Assembly (NCBI RefSeq): GCF_017562075.2 | Contig: NC_054083.1 | Span: 22,689,428-22,753,427 of the forward strand | From: Anopheles merus | Lineage: Eukaryota > Arthropoda > Insecta > Diptera > Culicidae | DNA length: 64,000 nucleotides | Direction: 5' to 3' | Part shown: positions 23,515-36,700 of the stretch, piece after piece | Layout of the letters: each line of letters starts with the position of its first letter | Numbering within the stretch: the stretch's first letter is position 1 | Translations under genes and position numbers: made by a program | Notes under the pieces: model-generated | Told to the model about the DNA's origin: nothing | The model's database searches: none | What the model saw: the letters and a program-made list of their open reading frames with translations, nothing else

Positions 23515-26500
23515 GGTTGGTGGCAAGGGGTCTGTGCTCAGGCTTCATCATAATCTCGTGCGAGCGCCCCTCGTTCCTGGACGAATCGAACTGCATTTTC
23601 TGGTGTACGCCGCCCCCTGCACTCACACATTCTCGAGTGATTTTGCGGTAGAAATTCACTCTCTTCACCGTTTGCGTTTCACTGGCTAATAAATAGTTCA
23701 CCGGGAACGGAGTTTGCCTGTCTCTGTCCGACCCGGCTCCGCCGCCGCGGTCCGTGGGAAATCCTTGAAGGCGAAACTTTGTGCTCGGACACAGGGAAAA
23801 GTTGGGAAATCGGGTGTCGAAACGGAGCCGAGGGAGTAGCAGCAGCATGGCGGGACATTCTGCCTCATCGCATCCAACCGTCGCGCACTGCCTCGCTCCA
23901 AGTGGCTCGTGTGTCGACCGTGTCTTAACCTTGGCAAGGCCAGCAGAGGGAAATTTATGCACGCTAGTTTCGTATCCTCCGTCGCTCTGCTGCTCATTTG
24001 CGGAACAGTACTGACACACGCTCGCTCCTTTTTACGGCTCAGTAAACAACCGGAAGCAGTGTGTGCTCCTGTGTGGTAGTCGGTTGCTTTGTGTATATGG
24101 CATGTACGGAGTAAGAAAAACTAGTTAGAAAAGTTGATGTGCCATGCGGTGGGTAGGGAAGTAGCGGTAGGCTCTGTTTGTTCAGCATACTTTCCGGAGC
24201 CTGCAGTGCAAGCGGGTGGAGAGAACTGTGGCACCAAAAACCCACAAAATCATTTTCTCTCCATCCATCTGGCGGGGGAAGATAGGAGCAAAGCGGCAAG
24301 GCAAACTCTAGCATTTGCTAAGCGCCTGGATCAACGATTACGCAGGCACTGAGGCATCGTTTTGAAAAGACACTTAGAGCTGCTACTACATCCGGTCGTT
24401 TCTAGTTTTGCTCGCGCTCGGATGAGGCTTCTCTTTTCCATACCGTACCGCAGAGCCGAAAAATCGAGAATCGAGAGACAAGCCTCTCTAACACCACCAC
24501 CTGTATCAGCACGAACGAAGCGAACGCAGACGTGTGGATGGAAGAAAGCTTCAGCGAGGCGATACTGGCGCATAAAAGCGTTTTAGCAACGGCAGCAGCA
24601 GCAGCAGTCTCAAGATGCAAAGCGTGTTGTCAGGGGGTGGAATGGTAGATGGGTGCTTACGAAAGTTATAATCCTTCTTATCCTCTCTTTTCCTTTATAG
24701 CCCACCTAGCGCGCTTCGTCGTACACTCTAAGGTATCGCACTCAATCTCTTTGCCGAATGGGATACCATAAAGCAGGTAGTCTTGGTGGGGGACAGAAGC
24801 TTCGAATAAGGCTACCACCTTCGAAGAAGTCGACGAAGAGGCATACAGGCCCAGCATAAGCACACAGCGAGCCGGAAGTGTGGTTGCTTAGCGCAGTTGA
24901 TAACGTATTCTAACCGAGTTTCCGTGCCATCCGTGTGCATGGGTAGGAAGTGGGAATGGATATAAAGCACGGAGAGGTGAAAGGTGTAAAGGGAGAAGCG
25001 AATAAATCCCAGAGATCTACTACATTTGAATCGGGGATGGCAGAAATGAGTGTATGCTTCCTGTTTAATTATATGGTTCCTTGGAACCGGCGTAGCGTCG
25101 GGAATGGGAGCTGAGGATATCAATTTACGATCTATTTATCGATACTCAATTAGCTTGAGAAACCGTAGATTGTTCCTCTTGAATGACCCAATTTGTGCCA
25201 AGAAAAGCTTATGGTAATTATCGGAAAAAATATCGACAGAGATATCATTTATACTAAAAGCTACGGGGATAGTTTATTTCGCAGTGTTTAATGTTTAGTT
25301 TCATCTTCCAAACACTGTTTTCAAACATTGTTTTAGTAAGAGACTAAGACACGAACGTTCTATCGAAAGCGGATGCAATATACAGGTGGAATCCTAGCTC
25401 TTCTCACAAGGCTTGAACTGGCAATCGCATTTTTACTTGGTTTTAGCACTTGAAATAAGATCTGAACAGTTATAGAACACGATATTCGATAGTAGGACTA
25501 TGTATCGATACAAATCGAAGGAGATGCATATGCTGTGTAACAATATTCGATAACATATATACACAGTTCAATTATCAAACCACTTATCCGCTTGGGTTTT
25601 ATCGCTAGGCATTGGTTCAGATGTGATATATGACCCTGTCTGGTGATGTAGGAATCATCACACATGCCCGTTCGGCTACAGAGATGTTCACTGCCGCGAT
25701 AAGTTAAAACTTGGTTTTACTTTTCATCTGTCCCTAATCAAAGCATCTTGTAGCTCGACAAAATAATCTTATGTGAGTTTCACGAAGGTTTTTCCGAGGC
25801 ACTAAATTACTTCAATGTAACGTTATGTGAAATGAAGATATTATAGAACGTCTGAATGATTTTTTGGTTCTATTATTAAATGTTAATCATAATTCTCCAA
25901 CATAATGGATCAAAGTACTGTAGATAAGGCTCAATGAAAGTAATTATCTTCGTAAAATATCTCTCTAAACATTAATTACTCAAATATTAACACGTTACTA
26001 ATATAACATGTACCAAACATCACTAAACACAGATTACTGCACATTTCGGGCATAATGTCACGTATTATTCCGCTGCACCTAGGTGTTTTGTTTGCGTAAA
26101 TTTGAAGTTGCATCGTAAATGGCTGAGAACTAACATACGTATATTAACCTACGCATTTGTAAGCTGCACTAAAGCACTATATACCGCTGCACCAAAATCC
26201 GTATCACCGCCAATGCTGCTTTCGCTAACGTCCGCGCCCTATAGTAACGGAGCGTACATCGTAAACGTAACTGCACGCCTGCAAGTATGCACCATGGTTT
26301 GAATTGCGACTTACTAAACTGAATAGAGAGAGAGACTTTAGCACATGGCAAAATCGAACGAGAAATTCAACCGTTTCTTGCTTTCCTGTTTTCTCACAAT
26401 GCTCATTAATTTTATTTTAGTATCAAAAGGGAGGGACAGTTTAGTTTTGTTTGGGGAAGGTCCTCACACCGCTAGACTGCATTGCCGATTGACCTTTTTT

Positions 26501-26976
26501 CTTTCCTGTTTTCCGACATCCGGTTCCGGTGGGCGATGGGATGCGTCGTGTACGTGTGGGCGTGTGTGTGTTTTGATTTAGATGTTTTCTTTTAATTTAT
26601 TCGCCATTCTCATTCTGCGGTCTAAATTTGCTCGTTTTTCTCTTTCTTTCTTTTCTCTCTCTTTTTCTCCCTCTCTTTCTCTCTCTCCATTATTTTCATA
26701 TTCTGGCGCATCGTCGGGCGGGGGAACGTTCCCATGCTTCGTGTTATGTTTCTTGCTTCACATCCATTTGCACCTCGTATAAATATATACATATATGTGT
26801 GTGTGTGTAAAAATATTTCGATGTGCCGCTGTTGAATACTGTACCCATGTGTGTTTCCATGTATCCGCTCTGTGGTGTCTGTGTCGAAATGTGCTATCCG
26901 GATATGTACTTTCGCGCACCACCCGATAACGCGCACTGGCGCACGCGTCCGCAGACATTTTTCTTTCATTAACCAG
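21471..26976. other. Probable encore 5' intron, no coding exon recognised
   Basis: About 5.5 kb. It includes the TG tract at 23479-23512, a GC-richer patch at 23.5-24.6 kb with conflicting ORFs, an AT-rich stretch at 25.1-26.3 kb and a pyrimidine-rich tract at 26640-26695. The exon that supplies the encore start codon may be here, but I could not identify it. Confidence 0.35.
23479..23512. repeat. (TG)n microsatellite
   Basis: Uninterrupted TG run of about 17 units. Confidence 0.9.
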
Positions 26977-27718
26977 TAAGAAAAGTTCGTCCAAGGGCGG
27001 CAAGCACAGGAAGAGCCGCAAGGGCAAGAAACCGGGCCTGGCGGTTGCACAGCCATTGCCGGCACCACCGTCCGTCACTGCAGCTGTTTCACCTACACCA
27101 CCCGCAGCACTTTCTTCTGCACCTTTCGCACGCGCATCGGCATCGCCGCCAAACGCGTCATTAGCCGCCACTTCGACACCGACGCCTCGGACGTCACCAG
27201 CGCCTGCAGCGGCAAGTGTCACGTCTCCGTGGCGGACGATGAGTACAGTGGCCGTTGCTGCCCAGCAGCATACCACTGAAAGCCGCACGCACAGCCTCGC
27301 CAACCTAGCCGAGCAGCAGCAACAGTCCACCATTGGTAGCGCGATTTCGGCAGAAAACGGACACTCTCCCGCTATGCCATGTGCGCCCTGCCCGAGCAGC
27401 CAAGCAGCAGGCGTGCGGTCGGTAGATTCACCGGAATCGCCAGTTCCTTCAGGCTGTGACGGCGGGGGTGGAGCGGACACTGGCAGCAGCAACAGCAACA
27501 GCAGTAGTAGTAGCAGTAGTAGTAGTGGAAACGCCATGGCAAACGGCCAAACAGACACAAGCGCTCCATCGGGGGGCGGAGGAGGAGCTGATGGACAGCA
27601 GCAGCAGCAGCAGCAGCCACAGCAGATGCAGCAACAGCAAGGCGACTGCTCACAGCAGCAGCAGGATCAACCACCCATTTCCGGCCCCCGCCCTGCATCC
27701 GGCGGTCGACAGCAACGG
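26977..27718 (+). CDS. enc: encore exon (first recognised coding exon)
   Basis: It opens with a basic segment (KKSSSKGGKHRKSRKGKK), comparable to the Lys/Arg-rich N-terminal segment of R3HDM proteins. Then come Ala/Pro/Thr-rich sequence, a Ser run, a Gly run and two Gln tracts. An in-frame TAA at 26927 and no in-frame ATG before residue 88 show it must be spliced from an upstream exon; the acceptor is TTTCATTAACCAG ending at 26976. It ends at CGG|GTATGT in phase 0. I place the boundary from the acceptor and frame, so the 5' edge is less certain than the 3' edge. Confidence 0.7.
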
Positions 27719-30700
27719 GTATGTGTAACAGGGTCAACTGCTTAGCACTAATACTGCTTCACATCTCGTTCTCAGCGTTCGGTAGTGTTGCTTGCTTATC
27801 TGCTTTTGTGTAGAACGCTTTTTGTTTTACTTCTTTTGTTTCTTACATTCAACACTCATAAAAAAACAAACGCCCCCTCTAGCAAACCCGCTTCACGGCG
27901 TGTAGGGGGTAATGAAACTTCTGCCGCCGAAAAACACTGGCCGTGAAGAAAACCCATGATGCCCCGAACACGACAACGCTTCACATTTGAAAAGGGTTAA
28001 TGATACGAGGGGAACCATCTGGCCGTGAGAGCTAGATCGTTTCGAAATGTTGTTCGAGCAGCAATAGCAGCAGCAGCAGTAGTAGACAGAATAAGGATAT
28101 TTTCCATTTTCATTTGTGTTTGTTTAGCCCTTTTTTAATTATTCCATTCTCTCGACTGTATTCGTACCGTAGCGTTGTCGATGACGAGAGGCGGTTTTGT
28201 GGTGTTGAGGTTAATTTGTTTTTTTTTTCAATATTAGAATCAAATATTCGGATCGTAATAAATTATAAAATGCTTTTTTATATGTTTTTGAAATATTTAA
28301 GTAGTTTGATGCGAAATTAATCAACTATTGCTAAATTACATTATTGCTGCATACAATAGAATGTAAATAGTGTTGCATTATTGATGATAGTAAGTAGAGT
28401 TGGCTTGATAAAACACATTGCTTTCAAGCACTTTCATCAACCGTATACTAAGCAAGTATTTACTTTAATTTCGTTAATTTAGATAATTTCCTTGTAGCCC
28501 TGTATCCTGGTAAGAATATAATTAATTGTAAAAAATACCTTAAAGTATTCATTACATTACAACAATGTTATAAAAAATTGCTATTAATCGGCACACGACC
28601 ATAAAACTGTTTAAGTTACCCTTCCTATTCAAATAGCTAATCGCAATTGCTCACCCCCGCGATTAGGCTAATGAGATAATAATATTCTATTTAATGTGGT
28701 TCATAAAACTGTTCCAGAATCGCGGCTCGCTGTTAATCGCGTCTTGCAAAATCGTTGCTAACACGCTACAAATATACTGCCCCGAGGCCGTACAATCCGC
28801 GCCACGTGCATAACTGATACTTGAGAGATCAGAGTGTATTATATCCCTGCCCAGCTGCTGCAGCATCGATGAGTAATGGAGAATAGTGCGGCTTGTGTCT
28901 TCGTGCACCCGTCCGCCCTGCTGGCAACTGGCCAATTATGGCATTATAATTTAAGATCAAAGCAATTTTTGGGTTTTAAGAGATCGTTTGCATCTGTTGC
29001 TAAAAATGTGTTGCTCCATAAGCTTGCTGTGAGGTTGTTATGAAGGTAGGGCATATTAATTGCTGTATGGTTGTTTCCTTTTGAATGGCAATTGATGCTA
29101 GGACTGCCAAGCTGGAATGAATTTATAATCACTTAAAAGTGAGGTTTTGTTTTATGCTGATATGTTTTAAATGAGTTTCACACGGTTTAAAGTGTGACAG
29201 GTGGACTGAAAAACCAAAAGTTTTCTTATCGGATACGCTACGTTGTTGAGAAGCTGGTACCACGCACCACAGACGTTAATCAGCACTTAGTAATTAAATT
29301 ATGCTCTAATCTCATTTAGATAATTATTCAACTGCATACTAAACGTCCTCAAGCTCTAAAATATGGCTTACGGTTGGCAAAAAACGGACACAACACCGAC
29401 AGTCTCCGCAAGACACAGTTTGAAAAACTCCTCCCTGTCAGCTTTTTAATGCCGTTCCTTCGTCATGCGAACCTTATTACCATAATGAAGTGAGACAATA
29501 AGTTGCGTCAAAGTATGGGTCCCATACCACTCAAAGTCTTTGGCTTGGAAACGGAGAGCTTTTTTCTTCATCGATTCCAGCTTCCCCTCTCCCGAAAAAA
29601 AGGAACACCAAAACGGTCAAAGCAGAATTGTTTGTGAAGCGTAACAAATTAGCTTCGCACCAAGCGAGCGTACACACGCACACTGGGCGGGCATGCTTAT
29701 TAACTTTATAGGCCACGAAACACCTTTTAGAACCATTCTGGCGCCTCCTTGTCGTGCGTTTCCTCGTTACGATGGCGATCGGGTCAGTGCAAAAGGCGGA
29801 TTGTGTACAGCTCAAGCGAGAAAGGATGATGATGGGTTCGTGGGTTTCCCGGTCACATTGTTTTGATTGGACAAACGCTTAGTGTAAGGGGAGGGTGGTT
29901 GGAAAACTCCATTTCCCGAGAGGTGACTTCTGTCCGGTGGGTGAGACGTGAGGGCAAAATAACGATCAACTTTCCATTACCATGGGTTTTGCAAAAGGGT
30001 GTAAGAGTGAGAGAGAGAGAGAGTTGGATCAAACGATAGAAACAAAAAAAGGAATGGAGGGAAAAGGTGAAACATTTTAACTAGATATTGGACCGTTAAA
30101 ATTGAATTATACGATTTAAAAGTTCAACAAGGTTACCGTACCGGGTCCGTTTCCGCAGCAACCTAAACGCTTTCACACGCCGACAGGTTGTCCCTTCGTG
30201 GTTGTTGGCACATGGGTGGGTATCGCTTTCAATCTTTTCTATCAACATTGGGGTTTCAGAACATTGCATAAAAGCTTTCTAATTTAGTTTTATTCGATCT
30301 GATGAGTATTGGTGTTTCAAATTTGCAGATTTGGTGGTTTGTTTAACCAAAACATCAGTGGCAAATTTCAATTTCTAAGGCACTGTTGCTGTTATCTCGT
30401 TTGTTATGAGCATTGTTCTACTGATTGATGAATTGGTGGAATTTCAATCTTTCAGTGGTTGTTAAAATAATAAAAAATCAGTAACTGTTTTATATCAGTA
30501 AATTGTAATGTCGTTTGCATTAAAAATAGACTTTTTAGATAGAGAAACTAAATTAAGATATAATTTCTTTCCATGAACATTATTTGATAGATAATTATTC
30601 AAGTTTACATGCACAGAGAAATCTACGAAGTCGCGGGCTGCTTTTCGTCAGTTGTCCGGAATTATCGCCATTGCAGGCGATTTACATGCGTGAAAGCGCA

Positions 30701-33700
30701 TTTTTAAAATAGCCCTGCGATTGTTGTCAACTCATCCTCAGTTTTTCGCAAACAAAACTGTTGGAGTAGAGCTTTTGCATCATGTTAGTTCAGAAAAGAA
30801 AAGAAAAATCAAGTTAGTGTCAAGATGTTGTAGATGCCGACGTGCACAAACTGTCACAAGGAGTCTTATTTAGACGCTACGGGGTGTCGTTCTTTAATTG
30901 AGCACGCTTTTAAACGAAGTTTCTGCACTTTTTTGGCCCTCACGGTTAGAGGTCGACTGATGGAAGTGTCAAATTTTGTCTGCTGATTCATGGGATATTA
31001 TTATTAAAAGAGCAATTAACATTTCTTTAGTGCAAGTCTTATCTACATGAAACCCATGAAACATGTTTGTTCTTTCCATGCACCTTTCTAGTTATTTGAA
31101 TGTCTTCAATGTATTTATTTATTTTACTAACGATTAAGTAGATACTGGGAAATACTAAACTAGCTGAATATTTACTCGTTTTACGTGGAAAGTGCATACC
31201 AATTGCTCGAGGATCTTCGTCTTTGTGTGTTGTTTGTGTCGCTCAACTTGATGTAAACCATATCGGTTCAAGTACACACACTCGGGACAAATGGTGCTAC
31301 CGAAAGATCTGAAACTGTGTACGACTGGATATACAATCAAAATAAACGACCCAAGCAAGTGCATAGTGTTTGACTTGGCATTGGAGAATGGTAAATGTTT
31401 CCGGTTGGTTTGGAAGATTTTTTACAAGTATACAATTCCTGCACTATTTGTTGTCCCATCATGTGAAAGAAACCGGTCTTGGTCAAGCTTGTGAGCGCTG
31501 TAAAATGGGGCATACGGAAATATCATAAGGATCGATGAAAAAATCTCCATTAATAGATGTGTCCCTGTATAAAAAGTACCCTTTTTCATGCCTTGAAGGA
31601 AATCTCTAAGCTTGTTTTCCTTGTTATGCATTGGCTGTACACCAAAAAAGGACAATATTTTCTTTTCGCGCTATCAATATGACGAACGAAGATTAAAGAT
31701 GGTGAAGTCACCGCCTTCTCCCTGCAGCGAATGAAGGAAAAAATCCCAAGAAAAAAAAGGTTAAAATGTGTGAAACGATACACTCGCGCACACTCCCACA
31801 TAAAACGCACATGTTTTTAAGTTTTTCTTTTTGGCAAACAAAGAAACGGTGCGCTCGTTTGTGCGGGGTGCGTGGGACGGCAATGCATAATGGAGCATTT
31901 ATTTATAGGTCGAATGATTCTAAATTTATGATGAATTTACTTTACTGCTGGGGGAGAGCCCGTATCGTCCCTCGGGGGTGTTTAGAAAAGCGCACACTTC
32001 TGCCGCCCAAACCTCTCTCCTCTTGGTCATGTACGAAACATAAGGAGAAAGAGAAAGCCAAGGAAAAGTGTGTGTTTCTTGGTGCTGAGCCCTGTTCAGA
32101 GGAGGGGGGGGGGGGGGGGTAAAGGAAGCTTTTTGTTTGGTTTCGCCATTTCGACTTGTTTACGTTTGCGGAGTTCAAATTTGCGGAGCCTCTAGGGCTT
32201 GCCGGGCGGGCAGGTGCTAGATAGCACATTCACACGCGGCGCACAAAAATACAAACCGACCCTCTTCCGCACGCCAGGTTGCTACCCGATGGCTAAGCTA
32301 AGCGTCGTTTTCACTGTGGTAAATATAGACCCGAAGCGTGTTAAGTACCGCTGCCGCATGGGGAAGCGTGAGCAAGAAAGATACGAACGGCTTTTGGGAG
32401 CTGGGGGAAGGGGATGAAACGTATTGTTTGGAAGGTAAATCCTTATAACATTTATTACAATTTGTCTGAGTCTTTCATAAGCAAGGCGGGAACAGCATGC
32501 TACGAACAGTCAGAGAAGGTAATAATTGATTTAGCTGTAGAGTTTTGTACTCTGGCAGCGTTGAGCAGGATTTATGATTCGCTTTCAGGAAAATTGGATC
32601 ACTTTATACCTTTTCTTATTTGCTCCGGAAAAATGTCCCGGCTAATGCTTCATTTAATATTTTTTAGATCATTCAAACCGTGTGACCTTAACAGTAGAAT
32701 ACAGCAGAAAAAAGCACCATAAATAAGAGAACAGAGTTGTTCTAACTTCTGACGAACACATTATCCCATTTTTTCAACAGAAAAACGTAGGTATTTGGAT
32801 GTGTTTTGTTCGGCAGGAAAGGTTGAAATGGTTTTGTTGTTTTTTTTTCGACCATTTTTCTGTTTTCCACTCTTGTCCTTTGTATCCCTCTTTCTCTTTC
32901 TCTCTACCACGCACACACACACACACTGACGCGGATACTTACGTTTACCTTTCCGTGCGCTTGTTTGTACGCCTTTGTACGCCATTTAGGCTAAAGATAG
33001 ATTGCAATTTCGCCGCTGCCAAAAACTTGCCAAACGATCTTGAAACGGCGACAACGGACGGACGGCATGGGGTTCCGCGCATCGGTCCGGCCAGCATCAT
33101 ATGCCCGTGTCAGCAAGCGTCGCCGCAAGTTTTCTTAATGTGATTACTCGCCATTTCACAACGGACAGTGGAGGCAAGATGGGGCTGGGGAGCAAAGAAA
33201 CAGGCCCGGATGGGAAGGGTCGGGACATGGCGATCCCGTTCTCGATATGCTCTTAACATTGCTGGCTTAGCGTCCCGGCAGATAAAGACCGTATCGAATG
33301 AGTAATGAGTACGGGAAAGGCAGGGTAAACATGGGCTGGCCGATGGCGGATGGCGGATGGTGAGAGTGAACAAAAAATGAAACAAAAACAAAAAAACACA
33401 CACTCACACAATCTTGGGCAAACGAGAGGAAACGCAATGGGGACCGCCGGGGGGTTTTTGGCTTAATGTCGGTGACAACTGGTGCAGATGACGTCGCTCT
33501 GGTGGCGTAGTTTAGCCAAGCTACTTGGGCGGTGGGATGTGTTTCTTTTTTACTCTCGCTTGAACGTCACGTTGGTTTTTATGCTTTTTTGTTTGTTTGT
33601 TATAGCGTTTTTGAAACGGTTGTTTGTTGAAAGTAGAAAAAAGAGAGTTTGTCGTCTGTCGTTTTTTGCACATAGCAATTCAAATGTAGCTTCAGATTGA

Positions 33701-36700
33701 ATAAACCACGAAATCAATGGACGATGTTTTGTAGAAAGATTGAACTTTAACTGTTTATTTGTACAATGCCAATACAAGGAAATGCTGGTTTTGTCTCTAT
33801 GTTAACTTCTATAACTAATATACTTATGTATAGTTTTGTTAAGCAATCCTGCTTGATTCCCAATAATTGTTTATTTTTTTGCTCTTTTTGAAATTTTGAA
33901 ATGAACATGGTCGGATCAAAACGCACATATTAATGTCTTAAATTGGATATTAATAAACTATACGTAGAATTTATGTATGTATTCTATTTAAAAGGAATCT
34001 CTAAAACAATTCTATAAAAAACCATCAATAACTAAGCAAGATTACCTGCTTAAAGCCGGAACATCTATATATCAACTATTTGGAATTACAGGGTTTCCCA
34101 CGATTTATTGGTCAGTTACCATGATTTGTTGGTGGGTTCCACCACGTATCCACGTATTGGATATCAATACGATTAGACCAAAAAATTCTGAGAAACGGCC
34201 AAAAAATCGTGGAAATGGACCAAAAAAATATGGGAACCCAACAAAAATTGATGGGATCCAACCAATAAATCGTGGAAACCCTGTAAGTTAACTGGTCGTT
34301 TAAAGCTATTTTAGCATTAAATAACTCGCCCATCCCCTTCTAATTAATTGTTGAGAAGAGCTGTAAAGACCGGGGGGCATTGCCCGTACTCGCTAGTTTA
34401 ATTTCAATTTTCACTAGCGCATCTGGCGGCGGCCGGTGGAAGCTTTTATTGGTCATCGAGGGAATGGTCATTCCCTATGATTTCCCTATTTTGCCCAATA
34501 TTTAATCCATTTCATCTTCTATTTGGTGTAACGTCCTACGCGGACATGCCGGCCTATACAGGCTTTCGAGACTTAGTTCATTACCACGCAGCCGGATTGT
34601 CAATCTTTGCTACGGGGTGACGGTCCGTTTGGGGCTTGAACCCTTGGCGGGCATGTTATTGAGTCGTTCGAGTTGACGATTGTATCACGGGACCGCCCCC
34701 AATCCATTTCAATCCACATCGAGTAGGGTCATGCCAATAATTTCAGCCTGCTGTAAGCATACGCTTTTAGGCCACATACTGTGTGCCATATTATTTAAAA
34801 AAAATCAACAACAAAAACACGCCTACAAAAATTAAATGAAAACAAACACAAATTACATTTCTGCCATGCGATGCGTGCTTAAATTGGCTTCCGGGCATTA
34901 TAGGTTACTCTCATATGCACATTCAGCCGTCGGGGTACGTTCCCAATCCTACTCCACACCAAACAGACCGTTATTGATGAACGGTCCGTGTTTCGTGATG
35001 AGTAACTAATTAAAATTTAAATTGCATCACCAGCGCATACATATGGCCCCAAGGATCTGGTGCGGGGAGTACAATTACCCGTATCGAGCGGATGATGATT
35101 GTAGTTATGCGATGTTTGTTTTTTGTTCATTCTCCATGCTGTAAAAGTGTACAGAATGTATTGATTACCCATTTCTTTTTGTCGATGATTTTTCCCATCG
35201 TCCGCAGGCTAATAGTGTTGAGTTTTTCCACATTCTCCGGTGGAGCACCGGTATCGTTGCACTCTTTTACGAGTCATCGTTAAAAAAACATGTCAAAGAC
35301 GAACGGGATTGGAGTAAAAAAAACCCTCTAACCGTGAAAGTACTAACAATGGAAAACTCGTCACCATCCAACACTGTTTTTGCGGCCGTGTCGTGTGTCT
35401 CCTTGTGTGTGTGTTGCTGTTTTTAGATTAGTGTAGGCACGAATGCAGGACATTTCTTTTGTTTCGAAGCGCCTCGCTTAAAGCGTTGCTCTTTATTGGC
35501 GGGTAATTACATTCCGCTGGCTGGCCCGGCTCTGGGGAAAGCCATTTGACGCTCGCTCGCAATGCCTGCGTATCTTACTGTGCTACCACCGCTGGCTGGA
35601 TAATGAAAGAGATACATGTAGAGTGTGTACTTTCTGCCTTTTATTGGCAGAACGATAAAGTCAGAGATGGGAATGAACACAATGCATCAAAGTGTATGCG
35701 GAAATGATGTTGTAGTAGTGTACTTATCTTGGACCTGTCCCGTGACAACGGCTACCGTTTTACACGTATTTTTGTAACGTAAATGGTGAATGAATACATG
35801 CTAGTAGGCTGGCCCCGTGGTACAGTCGTCAACTCGTACGACTTAACAACATACCCATCATGGGTTCAAGCCCCAAATGGATCATGTCCTAATACGTAGG
35901 ACTTGACTATCTTGCTTAGGGTAGATCAATAAGTCACTGAAAGCCAATCCCACTAGTGGTGTACAGGCAGGCCTTGACCACTGACCACGATTGTTGAGCC
36001 ATAGAATAAGAAGATACTTCCTAGTTTGAATTAGTGAAGTGCAATTTGGAATTGCACCGGTCTCGTAGAACAGTCGTCAACTCGTACGACTTAACAACAT
36101 GCCCGTCATGGGTACAAGCCTCAAATGGACCGTGCCGCCATACGTAGGACTATTGGGGGATCAATAAGTCACTGAAAGCCAAACCCACAAGTAGTGTGGT
36201 ACAGGCAGGCCTTGACCGGCAACGGTTGTTGAGCCAAAAGAAGAAGAAGAATTTGGAGTTGAGTCGCTAATTCACTTTGACTCTGGGTTTAAATCCGACT
36301 CCGAATCAAAACCAGATTTGAATCTGCAATCGTGGAAGAATCCTAACAAATCTATACTAATCGCGACGATTTTAGAAGTTTTCAGATGAATCTGGATAAC
36401 TTCAGATGGCTTCGTATCAATGCATACTCCTGTATACTGCGGATAAGCGTGAAGTACTCAGGATGACTCTGACTCTGAATGACTACGGATGACTCTAGAT
36501 GACTCGAGATGTCTCGGGATAACTTTGAATTACTCTGGATGACTTCCGGACGATTCTGGACGACTCCGCATGACTCTGGACGACCCCCGTATGAATCCGT
36601 ATGACTCCAGATGACTCAGACATGACATGATGACATGATACCGGATGACTCTGGACTACTCCAGACGACTTCGGATGTCTCTGGACGACTTCATATTCTG

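Noticed and set aside
25130..25600. Clustered ATCGAT/ATTCGATA words suggesting a MITE
   Set aside because: No paired inverted ends or flanking duplication could be found.
26758..27558. 266-residue minus-strand ORF with Leu-rich run
   Set aside because: Antisense shadow of the encore exon at 26977-27718; the Leu run is the complement of Gln/Ser codon repeats.
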